Assembly (NCBI RefSeq): GCF_001640805.2
Contig: NC_066852.1
Location: 840,861-904,860 of the forward strand
Origin: Lates calcarifer
Lineage: Eukaryota; Chordata; Actinopteri; Centropomidae
Direction of reading: 5' to 3'
Length of the DNA stretch: 64,000 nt
The notes below the pieces were generated by a model that was not told the DNA's origin, did no database searches, and worked only from the letters and a program-made list of their open reading frames with translations. This document shows, one piece after another, positions 1 to 13,289 of the stretch (position 1 is the first letter of the stretch; each line of letters begins with the position of its first letter). A program made the position numbers and the translations under genes.

Positions 1-2103
1 TTACTGAGGGCTAATTGGAAGTGCTTATTATTTTTATGGTTCTGGGAGCAGCTTCATGATGAGACTAAGTTGGTGACTGTCACAGCCACTCAAACACTCA
101 AACACCATCTACTGACGGAGGCTGTGAGGGGTCACTGGAAGCTCTGACTGAGGTCCAGAGTTAAAGGTTGACAGGTGGACAAATACCTTCAAACAAGTGA
201 AAACCCCTCGCTCACATAAAGATACAGATTCACTCTCCTGCAGGTGCAAACACATGGATCATTTCTATATCACAGCACAGCAGCAGTTTAATATGAATGT
301 GCAGGTATCCACTTTGGATGAAGCTGATCACAGAAAGACGAAGTCTCCTCAGCTGAGGTACAAAGTGCCAGTGCAGCATCAACACAGCTCTCCCTTTGAT
401 CTACGCCTCCTTTCCCCTTTTCTTTCTGTGGAGGAGACATTCTAAATGAGGTCTTTGTGCTGCGCCCGAAGCTCCAGACGCCATCGAAGAGGTCTTCAAT
501 AAAAACGCCGCCCTCCTCTGCACTATGTAGAGATTTACGACGCACAAACTTCCATTGAATCTCAGGGTTGCTCAGATTGAATGGCCTTGTCTTCGAGGCA
601 CGAGCGCCATCAAAGGGACGCAGACGCCTGGAAGGTCTCGGTACTGTCAGACAGATGGTGGGAGGGACAGGGACAGACAGACAAAGTCAGACAAGACGAG
701 CTGAGTGGCATTTTAGTTTTAGGTTTATACCGACTCTTCCTGAGGACATAAAAAGTCTCACTTGTTGGCTTCAAGGACCAGAAGATCATGTTAGCCAAAT
801 GGTTACAGCACGCACCACATTACCACCATGAGTCGATTCAAGCCAAGAAACAGTGCTGCGTGTCCTTGTTTCTGTCTGCCTCTTCATTACGGGCAAAGAC
901 GTCCAAGGACTCCTCATACAGTTTATAAGATAACATCAGCTATTCTACAACCACCAGAGCTTTTGCTAAAACAACTTATTCTGTTCTTTCTCTTGGGAGG
1001 ACAGTCTGGCTTCTTTAGGTTCACTCATCACCGGTGCCATGGACAGTATAAAGTCAAAGAAAGAAGTCTGATGAATAATGTCAGTGTGGACAACATGAGA
1101 CTGTAAAACATGTTCTTTTTACACTACTGTACTGTCACGACTTGGAGAGACTGTGTCAGTCTGACACCTTTATATATCATGTGTATAAAATATTCTGCAT
1201 GACACCTGTGGTGTGTCAGCACCTGTGATGCATGAACCTGAAGCTGGATGTGGAAGGTGTTGTGCCGTGAACTTCAGGAAATGTGATGATGGGTGAGACT
1301 CGATTTCTTACCTTAGGTTAGGTTAGATTGTTAAGTAATATTTGGGTACTACACAACACTGTAATAACTGCAAATATCTTTTTAAGTAAATGTAAAAGTG
1401 GACTGACGCACTCTGAAGTTAATTTGTGCACACAGTGGATTAGAACTGCTGTGTGAAATGCAGTTAAACTAGTTTATGTCAATTTAAAATCATCACAGCC
1501 ACAGAGAGAAAATATGTTTCTCTCTTATTATATCAACTGTAAATGCTGTGTGTGTTAGATTAGAACTTACTGTACATTGCATATAACCCTGATTGGATGT
1601 AGTGCACAGGAGACATGTCCAACACTCTTGCCATCTGCACAAATTAGCATTTAGTCTCGAGCAGTTAAACAAACACTGCAGTAGAAACTGTGAAGTAGAT
1701 AACAGACATTATGACTTCAATCATTAGAATAAAATGTGGTGGTTTAAAGAAACTGATGCATGTTCTGCAAAAATCAGCACATTTTCCTCCTCAGCACTCC
1801 AACATGCTCCGGCTTTACAACCGATAACCTCTTTAATTGATCCGTTTCCTCTAATCTCCTCTTAATCTGGGCTGGCTGGCTTTAGATATGGACGTTTAGT
1901 GAGGTCGAAGATGTGGAGGATCAGCACAGCAGTGACTGCGGAGGGTTGGAGAGGAAACTGGAATGTTTTACTGAAGAGAAGATGCAGAGAAAATGCTGAT
2001 GTCTCAAATTATTTCAACTGCTAAAGCCTTGAAAAGTCTGAATAAGATTTTCTGTGGACAACATTATGACGAAGGTTTTCCATTTATTCAAAAATATCAA
2101 ACT

Positions 2104-2122
2104 ACACACACACACACACACA
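2104..2122. repeat. (AC)n microsatellite
   Basis: Nineteen bases of perfect AC dinucleotide repeat, followed by an A-rich run. Confidence 0.9.
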
Positions 2123-3428
2123 AAAAACAATTATAGCATAGTAGACTGAACATTAACAGTTGAACACTTTCCCTCTTTCTTCTCGCACTTCTTTCTGTTT
2201 CCCTCCTGTTTTAGTTTTAAATTCAAATCCCGAGGTGCTGAGGTTATACTGGCTTGTTTCAAATGCCACGAGTGTCTTTTTGGACAATGCAGAGAGTCTT
2301 GAAACTTCTGTGACCTAACATGATCCATGTGATTTTTGTTTTGACTTGAGAGAAACATTCATGTCTTACAGTCTGTCTCTGTCCCTTCGCTGCTGAAATA
2401 ATTAGTCACTCTGGGACAAATAAATTTGAACTTTGCCGTCTGAAGTTTAAATGTTGTATTTCAGGAGAAAGGAAGTAAGTGAATAAGTTACTAAGAATGG
2501 GATTTATTAGTAGCAAAGATGTCAAGCCCTTTATAGGCATGACCTGTGGCATCTGAATAAATTGAAGAGTGATGACGTGTCCTTCAAAAACCGGTGTTTT
2601 GGAGGGGGAGTAGATATTTTCTGACCAACTAAAAAAGAGCTAAGAGCACTGGTCTTTACTCAGACCCCAGACAAATCTCTGAATTAAGTTAGGTACTAAG
2701 GTCAAATATGTGAACTGCTGAAAAGGAAAAGTTTCTGTCCAGTTAATTTTCCATGAAGGACAAAAAGAGAAACAAACAGCTGCTGAACGTGGTCAGGAGA
2801 GTGGTGCTCACTCTTCTACTCTTCTCTGGGTGAATAAAAGTTAATAGAAAAAAGAGAAAGCAGATAAGAGAGATTTGGATGCTTTATCCAGACCTGTCTT
2901 CGTCTTTATTCAGCCTCCTGTGGGGAAGAAGTGCCATTTTCTTCAGCTATTACTCACATCTGAGGGAGCCAACAGAGAAGAAAATGGAGAAATATCCAAT
3001 CTGTCCACCTGTTTACGTATTCATATTTTTATATCTGCCATCCCTATGGATTGCTTTGCCATGTGGCAACGCAGTAATAAATTTATTTTCAAATGGAAAA
3101 TATACAGATGGGCCATATTTCTTCTATTTTGCTTTGGAGTGCAGAGGACTTAGGACATTTTTTTCATGTCTGAAATGTGTAGGCTATGCATGAAAAATAT
3201 TCTTGGCAGCTACTTTCCCTTCAGTTTAGTCCGCTGGGTTATGTGGTGAATTGTATTCGCACTCTCCCAGTGTTATCTGCCTCCCATCCCGTCTGAGAAA
3301 AGTCAGGCGAGTATGGCTGGAAGTTGTCAGCTTTATCTGCCACCCCTGCCTTTTGATCTCACCTTATGGGGCTTTACTGAATGAAGAGAAGTCGTGCATA
3401 AACGCAACGCCGCACAGCGGGAACAGAG

Positions 3429-3541
3429 AGATACACACTCACTCACACACACACATGCACAGTCAAACAGAAAGCACAAGCAAACGTAAAAGCAAAACAC
3501 ACACACACAGACCTCCAATAGAAGAAACACACACTCATCCA
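3429..3541. repeat. Imperfect (AC)n-rich tract
   Basis: Interrupted CACACA/CACTCA/CACATG runs, with a purer AC segment at about 3497-3510. It produces low-complexity frames on both strands that are not genes. Confidence 0.7.
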
Positions 3542-5135
3542 TCCATTTTCTGAGAAAATATCTGCTGCTGTGAAATATATGAACTGTGATCGTTTAATCA
3601 CTGCATTAGTTTAATGTGAACAAAGAAAAAAGAAAGGAGAGGAGAGAGAGCGAGTCCTGTTGTCTTGTATAAATTCTATTTTAAAACCAGAAGGTCTGAT
3701 TCTGATGAGATTTGAAGGTTGAGCGTTTGACGCTGTGTCCTCGTATTCAACATGACAGCGCCACGAGTTCAACAACATGCGAACGCCATAAATAAGTTTA
3801 ACACAATCTTGATGAAGCGACTCAAGACGACTAATGAAAGTAAGTGTCACTTCGTTCTAGCCATACTGCAGGTTAGAAACCCACATCTGTGGTCCCTATG
3901 CCAACATTCACAGGGAAGCTGCACCTTGTTTCTGAAGTTACACATTGTTCAGTTATTTTCCTGGATTTTATGTCCCCTGAAGTTCAAATGTTATTGAAGA
4001 CGGTGATTACTTTAGTTCACAGTAAACAGGGTGGTATTGTGATCTGGAGAAAATAATGAGCCTGTTGTGGTGGCTAAGATTAGAAATGACTGGGATTAAG
4101 TAATGGTCTGGTGTGTGGGTGGGATCTATGAGAACGCCTCAGAGGGGGTTCGGGTTGACAGAGAGGCCACAGACAGCTGCATTACTCTGTCAAATATTTT
4201 GTCTCTCATTCATAACCAGACCTTAAATAAAGGCTACAGCAAAGATGAACTGCAGAAGACTGAAAGAGACTTTCACAGCATGAAGGTCTGCTTCTGAAGA
4301 GGCAGAGATAGACGGACTGATTTCCTCTAAAATATATATTTCCCTGAACCTGAGCACTCAAACATTTTGTCATTGACTCAGCCACTTGAGGTTCTTCTGA
4401 CGGTACCACCTGTTGTGTCAAACACAAAACCTGAACCAGAGCCCCCTGCTAGGCTGGACATAATAGCAGCTCGATCAGTCGATGCTAATATTGATCTTCG
4501 CAGCAGGGCAAAAAGACCGACAGTGTTTATCTGCATGAAACAAGACCACAGCTCTGACACAAGCACATCAAACAGGCAGAGAGAAGAGTTCCTCACTGCC
4601 AAGTGGACAACACAACAATTCCTCCAAAGTCCTACTGTTTACCACCAACTTCTACCACCAACACTACAACTCTCAAAGACTGCAACACAACGAAGCACCA
4701 GGTTTTCTAACTTCTCTAACTGAATCCACAGTTTGTGTCTTAAACCCAAATAATGATCTGAAAGAGACAAGCTGATAATATCATATCATGTGGATCTGTT
4801 CAACCCTTTAAATTCAATCTTGAGAAATATTGATGAAAGCAACTTTAACATTCAGAACAAGAGTGAGATTGGACAGAAAGTGTGAATTTACTGCGAACAC
4901 AGTGTTTTGTCCTATGAATTGCAATTCTGTTGTTTAGTCAATAACTGTTTTCTCTGTTTTTTTTTGTTTTAAAGATTGAAGACTTTGTTTCATCTGCGTT
5001 CATTCTGAGCTGCCTCCACATTTTTCAGATGTTTTAAAAATTGGCTAACAACTGAAACTAATGGACAGACAGCAGAGAGTAAAACTACAGAGCTTTGCAG
5101 TCCTCTGGGAGTCCAACACCACTTCAAAGAAGCTG

Positions 5136-5377
5136 ACCTTCTCCTCTCTCTGCTCCTCTTCTGTTCTTTATACGTCTTTAAGTCTCCTCAGACCCACTTA
5201 CTCTGACTCCTATTGCATAATCTTTTTCTTTGCTGCTTCCTCTCTCTTTTCCTCCTAGTTTCTTCTCCTACTTCTTAAGCTCTCTCTCCTTCGCTCTTTG
5301 TCCTTTCCCTTCTGTCTTTTTGCCCTCTACCTTTAATTCAACCCTTTCCCTCTTCTTCTTCTTCCATCATCTTCATG
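5136..5377. repeat. Pyrimidine-rich tract
   Basis: About 240 bases dominated by C and T on the plus strand, with frequent TCTC, CTTCTT and CCTCC runs. There is no defined repeat unit. Confidence 0.6.
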
Positions 5378-7754
5378 GAAAAAAACAAGCAATCAATCAA
5401 TAGATTTCTTTTGTCCAAAAAGACCATCAGGCAGGTTCCCATAGATCAGAGAGGTTGTCTGCACCAGAAAGCTCAAGGGTCTTGTATCATAAAATCCTCT
5501 TGAAGTGCTGTTGAGTTAGACGATTGAGCCTTACCTCATCAACGAACTTAAAAAAAAAAGTGCTGTGTAAAGCTTATTTCTTGAAATACGGCCTTCAAAG
5601 AGAAAGGCTGATGTAATCCCGACCATTACCTGGGAAGCATAACACCAAACAGGAAGTGTGTAACCCACTGAAAGAGAGATACCTTTGAAGTGTAATAACA
5701 GAAAGAGGAGACAAAGTCAGAGAGTGCCGGAGAGGAGTCGCGTCCTCAGAGTTTGGGTCGATGATTTCGATGTGTCTCATAAAATGGATGCTCTACCACT
5801 TAGTGTAGCTGTGTGTTCAGACCCCTTTTCCCCACCTAGAGATTGTTATTCAGAGCCCAGTATACCTTTCACACCACCATTCAGCTGTGAACACACTGTG
5901 TTCATGTTTCATGCCTCTTTCTTTCTGGGAAGGGGCGGCTTTTGCCTTAACCGATCAGCAGCAAGCGATGCATTCATCAATGTCATGCTCAGTTCTCACA
6001 GAAGCTGTTTACTTCGATCAGTTAATGCTGAAATGTCGATTGAAGAAATTACAGCTCATGTGAAAGCTGCTGTCTTTTTTTGTGGCCATTTTTCTGACTC
6101 TGGCACAAGACAACAACGACGATGTATTATTCCTACAAAGGCTCTGATCTTCTTGGTTGTTTTTCCCGTCAAGGAAATATCGGTGAGCACTACATCAGAC
6201 CTCTTTTAATTTCTGATAAAAACTGGAGATGTGGTCGTGATTCAGAGGTCAAGGAATCAAGACTAAATTTCTCTCTGTAAGTAAATGTGATGAAAAACAG
6301 TGACTCAGAATGCAGCGATCCCGCAAACTTGAAACAAGAACCTGTTCTCTTGCAGCGAGGAGGGGATGTGTGGAGATCAGCGGTACAGTTAAATGATTTA
6401 ACTGGTGTTATAATCACATAAACTCGGGTTTTATCTGTGGTGACTTGTGGCAAAGAAAGACTTTTCATAATTTTCCCTCCACTGCACTCCCAATGATAAA
6501 TAAAGTGTTGTAGTCTATGGTGCTTTAAGGCTTGTTATTTCTTTTCAAATTCTAGATTACAGGCAGATCTGCTGTGGTGGGAAGACATTGTTCAGTACTT
6601 CTTGTATTGAGGACTGCTCAGAAAAATTGAAAAATTCAAAATTAGATTTTCAAAGTTTTGCAATTTTGAAGTGAATAAATAAGCCCCCAGTGGTTTGCGT
6701 GGTGCTGTGGCGGTAAACTTGGAATATTTATTTAACCATTACATTATAGAGGAACAGCTGCAAGTCTGAAAAATGCCACAAAATAAGTAGAAGCACCTGC
6801 TGTAGATATCTGTTTAAGACTATGGCTGAAAGAGCAGAGTCCACATGTGCTTGTTCATTAGCTCACATGTCAGTGTGTCACGCGAGGGTGTGAAGGACCT
6901 TGCTCAAGGGTATGTCAGCAGGAGTAATTATCAGTCTGTCAGGCTAAAACTAATGACTTTCAGGACACAATCATTTCATCTCTCACACTCATTAGCACAG
7001 TGTTTGTGTTATGTGAATGATCAAACACCAAGTATAACAAAGACAGTATTTGCCTGTTAACTTGTGAAGTAGAACTAACTTTTTCTGTCAGCACATGTGA
7101 TGATAGGAGTTTCTTTCATCACAATATGGTCAATATCAAGCCCGGCATTGTTCAGACCACAGCAGACGGCGTAGCGGAGTCTAAAATGCTCAACAAAAGC
7201 TTGATGCTGTCTTATCTTGAACTTGTCTTGAACCCATTACAACTTTGTTTTATGAATGTCTGCAGTCAGCTGCTCACCTCTGACCAGGAGGTAGACCTAA
7301 CCAACTTAAATAGACTCCTACTCAAAGTAATGTGGACTCATCTGTCATAAACAATGACAGGACAAGTTATGACTCTCACTTCTGGAAAACAAGAGGTTAG
7401 AAAGCAGGGAAAGTTGCTGTGGTTCAAGTGAACAAACTTCTAAAAGTGAAATGAAAAAGAAGACGATAACTATGGCAGCAAAGATCTGGAAGATCTGATC
7501 TCCAGCTTTGTGCAAATAATGATTATTGACTTTGGATTTTTTATGTTTAATGACTGGAGGGTTTAGTCTATATGTCAGAAAACGTGCATAAAGGTGTTGT
7601 ACCTGTACAGAACGTCAGGGGGATTTGTTTTATTGTGGTGTTGATATTTCTTACTGCAAATTAACGATGCCTGTCATGCACACAGCTCTCACTCCAGATA
7701 CTGAATCTTCATGCAATGTTATTGCCGGGCAGACTACACTGTCTGAAACCTCTC

Positions 7755-8150
7755 TGGCTTGGTCCCCAGTGGTTCATGTCTTATCTGACTGGCCATGTTT
7801 TTATGGTAGCCAAGGTAATTACACTTCCAGGAAAGTTCACGTTTATACGCAGTGTCCCATAAGGCTTGATTCCTCTCTCTGCCCTGTTTAATCTTTATAC
7901 GCCCTGCATTAGGCAGGTATGAGTTATCATGTGCTGCTGCACCCCGACCAATCACATCAGCAGGTGATTTCACTGACGGGTCTCCTCCGTCTGTTTGAAT
8001 GCACGCTAATCAGCGACAGGAGTGAAATCCTGCTGCAGACTCTCAGTCCTACACTGCACATGATTGTCACTCCATGTTCTCTTATCAGGACACAAGACCA
8101 CAATGATTTCTGCTGATGACACCCAACGGTACATTTTTTCTTGGATCCAA
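7755..8150 (+). mobile_element. L2/Rex1-like LINE reverse transcriptase remnant
   Basis: The frame starting at 7770 reads WFMSYLTGH, then SVP*GLI, LFNLYTPCIRQV, and, at 8109-8135, SADDTQRYI. These correspond in order to the RT motifs WFxSYLSDR, GVPQGSxLGPLLFNLY and YADDTQLYI of L2/CR1-clade LINEs common in fish. Decay is clear: the Q of VPQG is now a TAA stop at 7860-7862, and the Y of YADD is S. The two motif blocks lie further apart than usual (see the inserted segment). Only the palm region is recognisable; no endonuclease or 3' tail could be identified. It is a dead intronic copy. Confidence 0.75.
7920..8083. other. Extra segment splitting the LINE RT remnant
   Basis: Between LFNLYTPCIRQV and the SADDTQ motif about 260 bases separate VPQG from ADD, where roughly 90 are usual in L2-type RTs. 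LINE-like sequence stops at GGCAGGT (7919) and resumes at about TTATCAGGACACAAGACC (8084). The roughly 164 intervening bases match nothing I recognise. They could be a small nested insertion or a locally rearranged piece. No clear target-site duplication or terminal repeats were seen. Confidence 0.4.
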
Positions 8151-8734
8151 AGAACACCTCTGAAGAACTCAAACTGTGCAAAGCACAAAAGGTCTTGAAG
8201 CAGAACTAACTGTCACAGTCCATTCATTCTCTGCCTGCTTTTAACATTTAACTAATTCTCTTGTCATTTCAGATCCTGCCACTCCCTCCTGCCCTGCAGT
8301 AACCATGACTTTCAACCATCTCACTCTTCCCCACCCACCTACTCACCAGTTCGTAGTATAATGGGCTTGCTCTGTGTTTTAGGTACTAACAGTGCTCCCA
8401 CACTGCTTCACTATTTTTCAAAAGTAATGTGGAATGCAGGGGGTCTCTATTCTGACTCTGTTGTGCTGCAACTTCATCTTAATTTTTTTTAACTCAAATT
8501 CTTCGTAGGCAGTTTTAGTACAGTCACCCATCAGCCTAAATTACCATGATGTACTGCAGTACTGGATATTTATTTAGTTTATCTGAATCTGAACCCACTC
8601 CTGATTGTTAATTTGCAGGCATTTAACAGCAGGACCAAAATTAAATATTTGCACAGCAACATTTGAATATCTCTCAGCCAGATCATTCTGTTACTTCCGT
8701 ATGTTCCTGTGTTTTCTATCTCTTCATGTTTTGT

Positions 8735-9250
8735 AATTATGCATTTTGTTGGACGCCTTGCAGCAAGCTAATTCTCCCATTAGGGACTATAAAATGTTGA
8801 AGTTGAGCTTTATTAGTCATCCCCTGAGCACTGGATTCATGAAGTTAGCAGACTCTGCCTCAAATGTAATTAGTGTCTTCGGCTGTAACTCCATTTCACA
8901 GTTTCAAAATGCACCGCGTGCCTATTGTCCCGCTCTCATTATTCCTTTCATTCTGCTTTAATGAATTGCATGTGAGCTGTGAAAACAGCCTGCTGACGGT
9001 CTCTGGTCTGCTCTTTTTTTTTCCCTCTCTCCGTCTCCCTCCCGGCTCTTTCTCCCATCTCACTCTGTGTTGACCTTTCAGTAAAGGCTGCTGGAGGTAC
9101 TGAGGTTTAATTGTCCCCAATGAGAGCCAGTAACTCCGATCTCATCAACAGTATGGGGTTTAATGCTGCCAGCAGCCAATTCCTGCATTCTGTTGGCTAG
9201 TGGCAAGAATGGGCTGTTTGGATGCAGTCTGGGACTAATTCACGGGGGAA
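8735..9250. other. Candidate conserved non-coding block
   Basis: The sequence is complex and non-repetitive, with TAAT-rich motifs (AGCTAATTCTCCCATTAGGG, TGCTTTAATGAATTGCATG, GAGGTTTAATTGTCCCC). It has no coding frame or repeat signature apart from a T/C run at 9012-9060. This texture is typical of developmental enhancers, but conservation cannot be judged from one sequence. Confidence 0.2.
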
Positions 9251-9564
9251 GCTGGACCTGAATGAGGAAAGCTGTCGGAGCCTTGACCCTTGCTGGTAAT
9301 CCATTTTTTAATCTGGCTATCTTAAATTTGTTCTCACAGCCAAAACGCCACTTTTTTTTACCACCTGGATTTTTATTTTTATTGTTGTTAGCATCATTTC
9401 TATCAGACACGTCAGCAATTTCTGTGACTGCAGGTCTGTACAAAAAACCCCCAACATATTTTCTTCCTGCTTGTTATTAGAAATCACTGTACTGTCAGGA
9501 TGATGAAGAGTTGATTAACTGCACTTCTTAACTTCTTAATCTTTGGGCGATGTGGGATATGAAA

Positions 9565-9712
9565 TCAGTCTAAGTCAAATAAGTGACATCCAATTGAAGT
9601 CTTGAGTCACTGATGGTTAAAGTCAAAGTCGTGTGTTTGATTTTGTCAAGTCTTTATGACGTGTCTGATTTAAATCAAAATCATGACTCGAGTCCACAAG
9701 CCTGGACACTGG
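9565..9712. repeat. Degenerate GACTTG/CAAGTC-type minisatellite
   Basis: Repeated variants of AAGTC(A/T), such as CTAAGTCAAA, GAAGTCTTGAGTCA, AAAGTCAAAGTCG and TCAAGTC, end in ATGACTCGAGTCCACA. The same GACTTG-rich composition is seen on the plus strand at 45.56-45.71 kb. In fish this corresponds to a common degenerate 'gacttgagacttg' repeat. Confidence 0.5.
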
Positions 9713-11406
9713 TCTGCAAAATGCTCTCATAACCAAGAGGAATCATGTCCAAATTTGTAAAAACAGGACCCCAGATTACAGTAGGGAGGTTTTTTTCTTT
9801 AATCTCCAATTTGTGCAGAAACTTGTAAAACCTACAAATTCTCAAAATAAGATCATTAAAAAGTTACTGCAGAACTCGCATACAAAAACTTCTGTGGTCT
9901 GGAATTAGTGGATTGAATAATAAATAAATGAAGTATTACTGAGTGGTTCCACAGTGAAGATAAGTTAAAGAAATGATATAACAGATGGTGCTAAGTTGGA
10001 GCATCACAGAGTAGTTATCTTTCCACTAACCCAGATTCAGGATCAGAGGGTACATGCCTGATGATCTAACACAGATAAATGAGGCTTTATAAAGCCAATA
10101 ATCAGTCATATTATAGCAATATTATAGATTGGCAACTGCTGAAGAAACGCTAAAATGTTCTTTTGACTACAGTCAAAGCAATCATCATCATCATCCCTTC
10201 CCTCTGTCTCTCCCTCATCTTCTCTTTGTTTGACTTCTCTTTACCCACTCACTCTATCCAGGAGTGAGATCCCTGAGAAAGCTTATCAATGTTGCTGAGA
10301 GAGAAGGCAGGCTGCAATCAGAGGGAAAATTACTGCTTTTTTCTGCTGTCAACATCACCAACAATCTACAGCAGTGATGGATGTTGATCTACTCACAGTC
10401 TTCAAATGTATTATGACTGAACTGCTGTCTGCAAAGGGAAAATGATCTCATATTGTAGTTCGTCCTTTCTCCTCCAACACAAAAGTAGATATAATTGCGC
10501 AGGTTTTCATGAAATAAAAAAGGGGTTGGACTGAAAAAGTTGAAGAATTCAAACCTCGACTTTTTGGTAAACGCTGCCTCCTGAAAGTCGTCAGTCATTA
10601 TCTGAAAAACACACACGATCTTATCCTCAAAAATGACTCGATGACTGACCACTTTAGCTATCCATGAAACGAAAAGGCAGCAGTGTGTTTTCACGAATGA
10701 TACTGCATCTCATATTTCCACTGAAAAATCACACCAAGCTCAAAACTGTTAAGATTTAAAGTCAGTTTAAGTCTCATGTGAGCAAGAGACTCTTCATCTG
10801 ATTAAAGACTTCAATATACTATGCTGTGTTTCTTTGCTCAGGCCTCCCACACACACCGCTGAAATACACAAAATGATGTCCCTGTTGACTGATTTCTGGG
10901 TCATAATAGGCACATGTGTGGTCCCTGTTCCAGTAAACACTCTGTCCTACTTCCTTTTGAGCTCAAATGAACACAATGGGTAAATAAACTGGACAGTGCT
11001 TGGGGCTAAATTAGTTATTTTATCAATTATTGAAGATTTTAATTAATTAAGAGGAACTTCACGTTCTGACCTGCATCAGGACCTGCACTCAGCTGGCAGT
11101 CTGTTTTGTTGCGTTATACGGACAGGTGTCTCTATTATTTTGTCTACCACAGTTACATCAGTGAGGGTAGGATAAATAATGGAATCATCTCTCTGTATAA
11201 TGTAACATAGTTCAACAGCACCACAAATTACAGCGTCTAATATGATTGTAAAATTTTAATCAACAGTGTCTGGGGCCTGTGCTGTTGTGTTAGAAAGGTG
11301 TAGATAATGAAGTCCAACTGAGTGTACATCAGAACAGAGCCTTCATTTTGTTCTCAGCTTCACACCTGCAAAGTTTCCTGGCTGCCACCACTGGTAATAA
11401 CTACTC

Positions 11407-11750
11407 ATCCCCCCATCCATCATCCATACCGCTCTTCCTTGAGGGTCGCAGGAGAGCTGGAGCCAATCCCAGCTGACATTGGGTGAAAGCCGGGGTTCAC
11501 CCTGGACAGATGGCCAGTCTGTCACAGGGCTGACACATAGAGACATATAACCATTCACACTCACACCTACAGGCAGTTTAGAGTCACCAATTAACCTGCA
11601 TGTGTTTGGACTGTGGGAGGAAGCCTGGAGGACCTGGAGAGAACCCACGCAGGCACAGGGAGAACATGCAGACTCCAGGGTCCAAAGCTGGAACCTTCTT
11701 GCTGTGAAAACTGCTGCGACAGTGCTAACCACTGCAACACAGTGCCGCCC
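11407..11750 (-). repeat. Dispersed teleost SINE-like repeat (GGCGGCAC...GTGGTTAGCAC family)
   Basis: On the minus strand the element opens GGGCGGCACTGTGTTGCAG and TGGTTAGCACTGTCGC, which look like a tRNA A-box region. It continues through GGAGTCTGCATGTTCTCCCTG, GCTTCCTCCCACAGTCC and CTGTCCAGGGTGAACCCC, and ends in a GGATGATGGATGG tail. This is a very common fish repeat in my recollection, here nearly full length with scattered changes. It explains the 129-codon open frame across 11343-11732, which is not a gene. The flanks share CTGGTA (11391 and 11750), a weak hint of target duplication. Confidence 0.75.
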
Positions 11751-11934
11751 TGGTAGTTAATGGTCTGTCTTTCCACCAAATTACATTAGTTTGTCAGCGG
11801 CTCACAGTGTGTCCAAAACCCCTCTGTTTGATACATTTCCTCTCCACTACGTTTTACATTTACTACTATACCCAACAGAACGACTGCAGCATTGTGAAAC
11901 ATTTTTATGGTTATGTTCAGGTACTCACAACACT

Positions 11935-12250
11935 TGGTTAAGGTCAAGGAAAGACTGAGGTTTGGTTTAATACAGAAAAAGTTCCCGGTGACTTCAGGTA
12001 CAACCTGTGTCTTTTCCTACCTTTAACCAAAGCACCTTTGTTACCTAAACCTGAACACAGACAGGTCTCTGGGTGTGACAGATGCCTGCTCTGTATGCCT
12101 ACCATCCACCCCAAACACCTTCTGGCACCTCCACTGCTGTTAATAAAAGTAATGCTTCATTTGTTTAAAAAAAAAAAAAAAGGGAAAACGTTGCCTGTGA
12201 ACACGATCCAGGCAGCAGCGTATTTGCTGCTGCAGTGTAGAAATGGCGTA
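11935..12250. repeat. Probable dispersed fish repeat with poly(A) run
   Basis: The segment carries TTAACCAAAGCACCTTTGTTACC and a mirrored ACTTGGTTAAGGTCAAGGAAAG, resembling the 'ttaaccaaagt..tttgttgcctaaacc' repeat seen in fish. It includes a 14-base A run at 12168-12181 and a small hairpin at 12212-12233. The boundaries are approximate and the family name is unknown to me. Confidence 0.35.
12212..12233. other. Perfect 8-bp stem hairpin
   Basis: GCAGCAGC and GCTGCTGC form a perfect 8-bp stem around the 6-base loop GTATTT. It lies at the distal end of a probable repeat and is most likely part of it. Confidence 0.5.
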
Positions 12251-12590
12251 TTGCATTATTAGAAGTATAGGAACATAATTCTAGCAGACAGGTTTGGACG
12301 TGAAGATATTGAGAGCTGGGCTGCAGAAGAAAAAACAACACAAAACAATGCTAATAATTTGCTTCCAGGACACTTTAAACAGGCTCACCCAGAGGTTAAT
12401 AGAAAATGACACCATTTTAAGGCTGACTGAAGACTCTTCAGCTGCCACTGCACTGCAGCAGCCCAAATCACTCCATCCCATAAACCAGCACAACAACAAG
12501 CACCACAGCTCTTTATATGACAGGCCACATTTAGCTCAGCGCTGCCTGTGTGTGTGTGTTGGTCTGTGAGGGAAACAGACACTGACAGGG

Positions 12591-12591
<1 letters not shown>

Positions 12592-12622
<31 letters not shown>
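12592..12622. repeat. (GT)n microsatellite
   Basis: About 31 bases of perfect TG repeat, with a shorter TG run 40 bases upstream at 12548-12559. Confidence 0.95.
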
Positions 12623-12624
<2 letters not shown>

Positions 12625-13289
12625 CTGAGCTATAAATATGGGCGACGCTCCTCTCTCAGATTACAGGAGGTAACCATCTCAGCAGCTCTGAGGTCATCTC
12701 CCCTCTTCACTTTTTATATATCACACGAGCCATCACGAAGCCTCTGCTGTGATATCAGAGAGCTCATCACATAAAACAGAGGTAATGGTTCGAGGCCTGT
12801 TTCATACAGGCGCTGCCCTCTAAGAGCTGTTAGTACTGAGTTCATCCCTGCTGACTTAAGCCTTAGTCGTGTCTCCTTCTGTCTCAGGAAATGTGTGTAC
12901 CATCTGCCTGTGTCCAGTTTGCCAGACTATGTACATTAGAGATTCATGGAGTGGCTCAGAGTCAAATCCCTCAGAGGGATTCAGAGATACCTGATAAATA
13001 AGAACCTGGGTTTCCTCAGTTTGGGTGGAGCCAGATACCTCCAAACCTGGACAGATAAAACCTAGACCACATGCATGGCTGGAGACGTCTCTTTGGGTGA
13101 ACAAACCCTCGAACCTTTCTGAATGTGGAGCACATCATGACTCCAGCTCTTTGAGTATCAAAATGACAACAGCTTCCACTTCAAATTCAGAGACATCGCT
13201 GTGACCTTGCCAAATTTCCTGCTGGAATCTGTATTCAACAAACCAGCAAACATGAATAAACAACATCTGACAGGGAGCTGTTAGGGAGT

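Noticed and set aside
5685..6209. 174-codon open frame on the plus strand
   Set aside because: It is among the longest frames in the window but resembles no family I know, has no domain or splice context and sits in an sgcd intron. A chance frame is more likely; transcript data would be needed to revive it.
11343..11732. 129-codon frame on the minus strand
   Set aside because: It coincides with a dispersed SINE-like repeat, which explains both its openness and its sequence.
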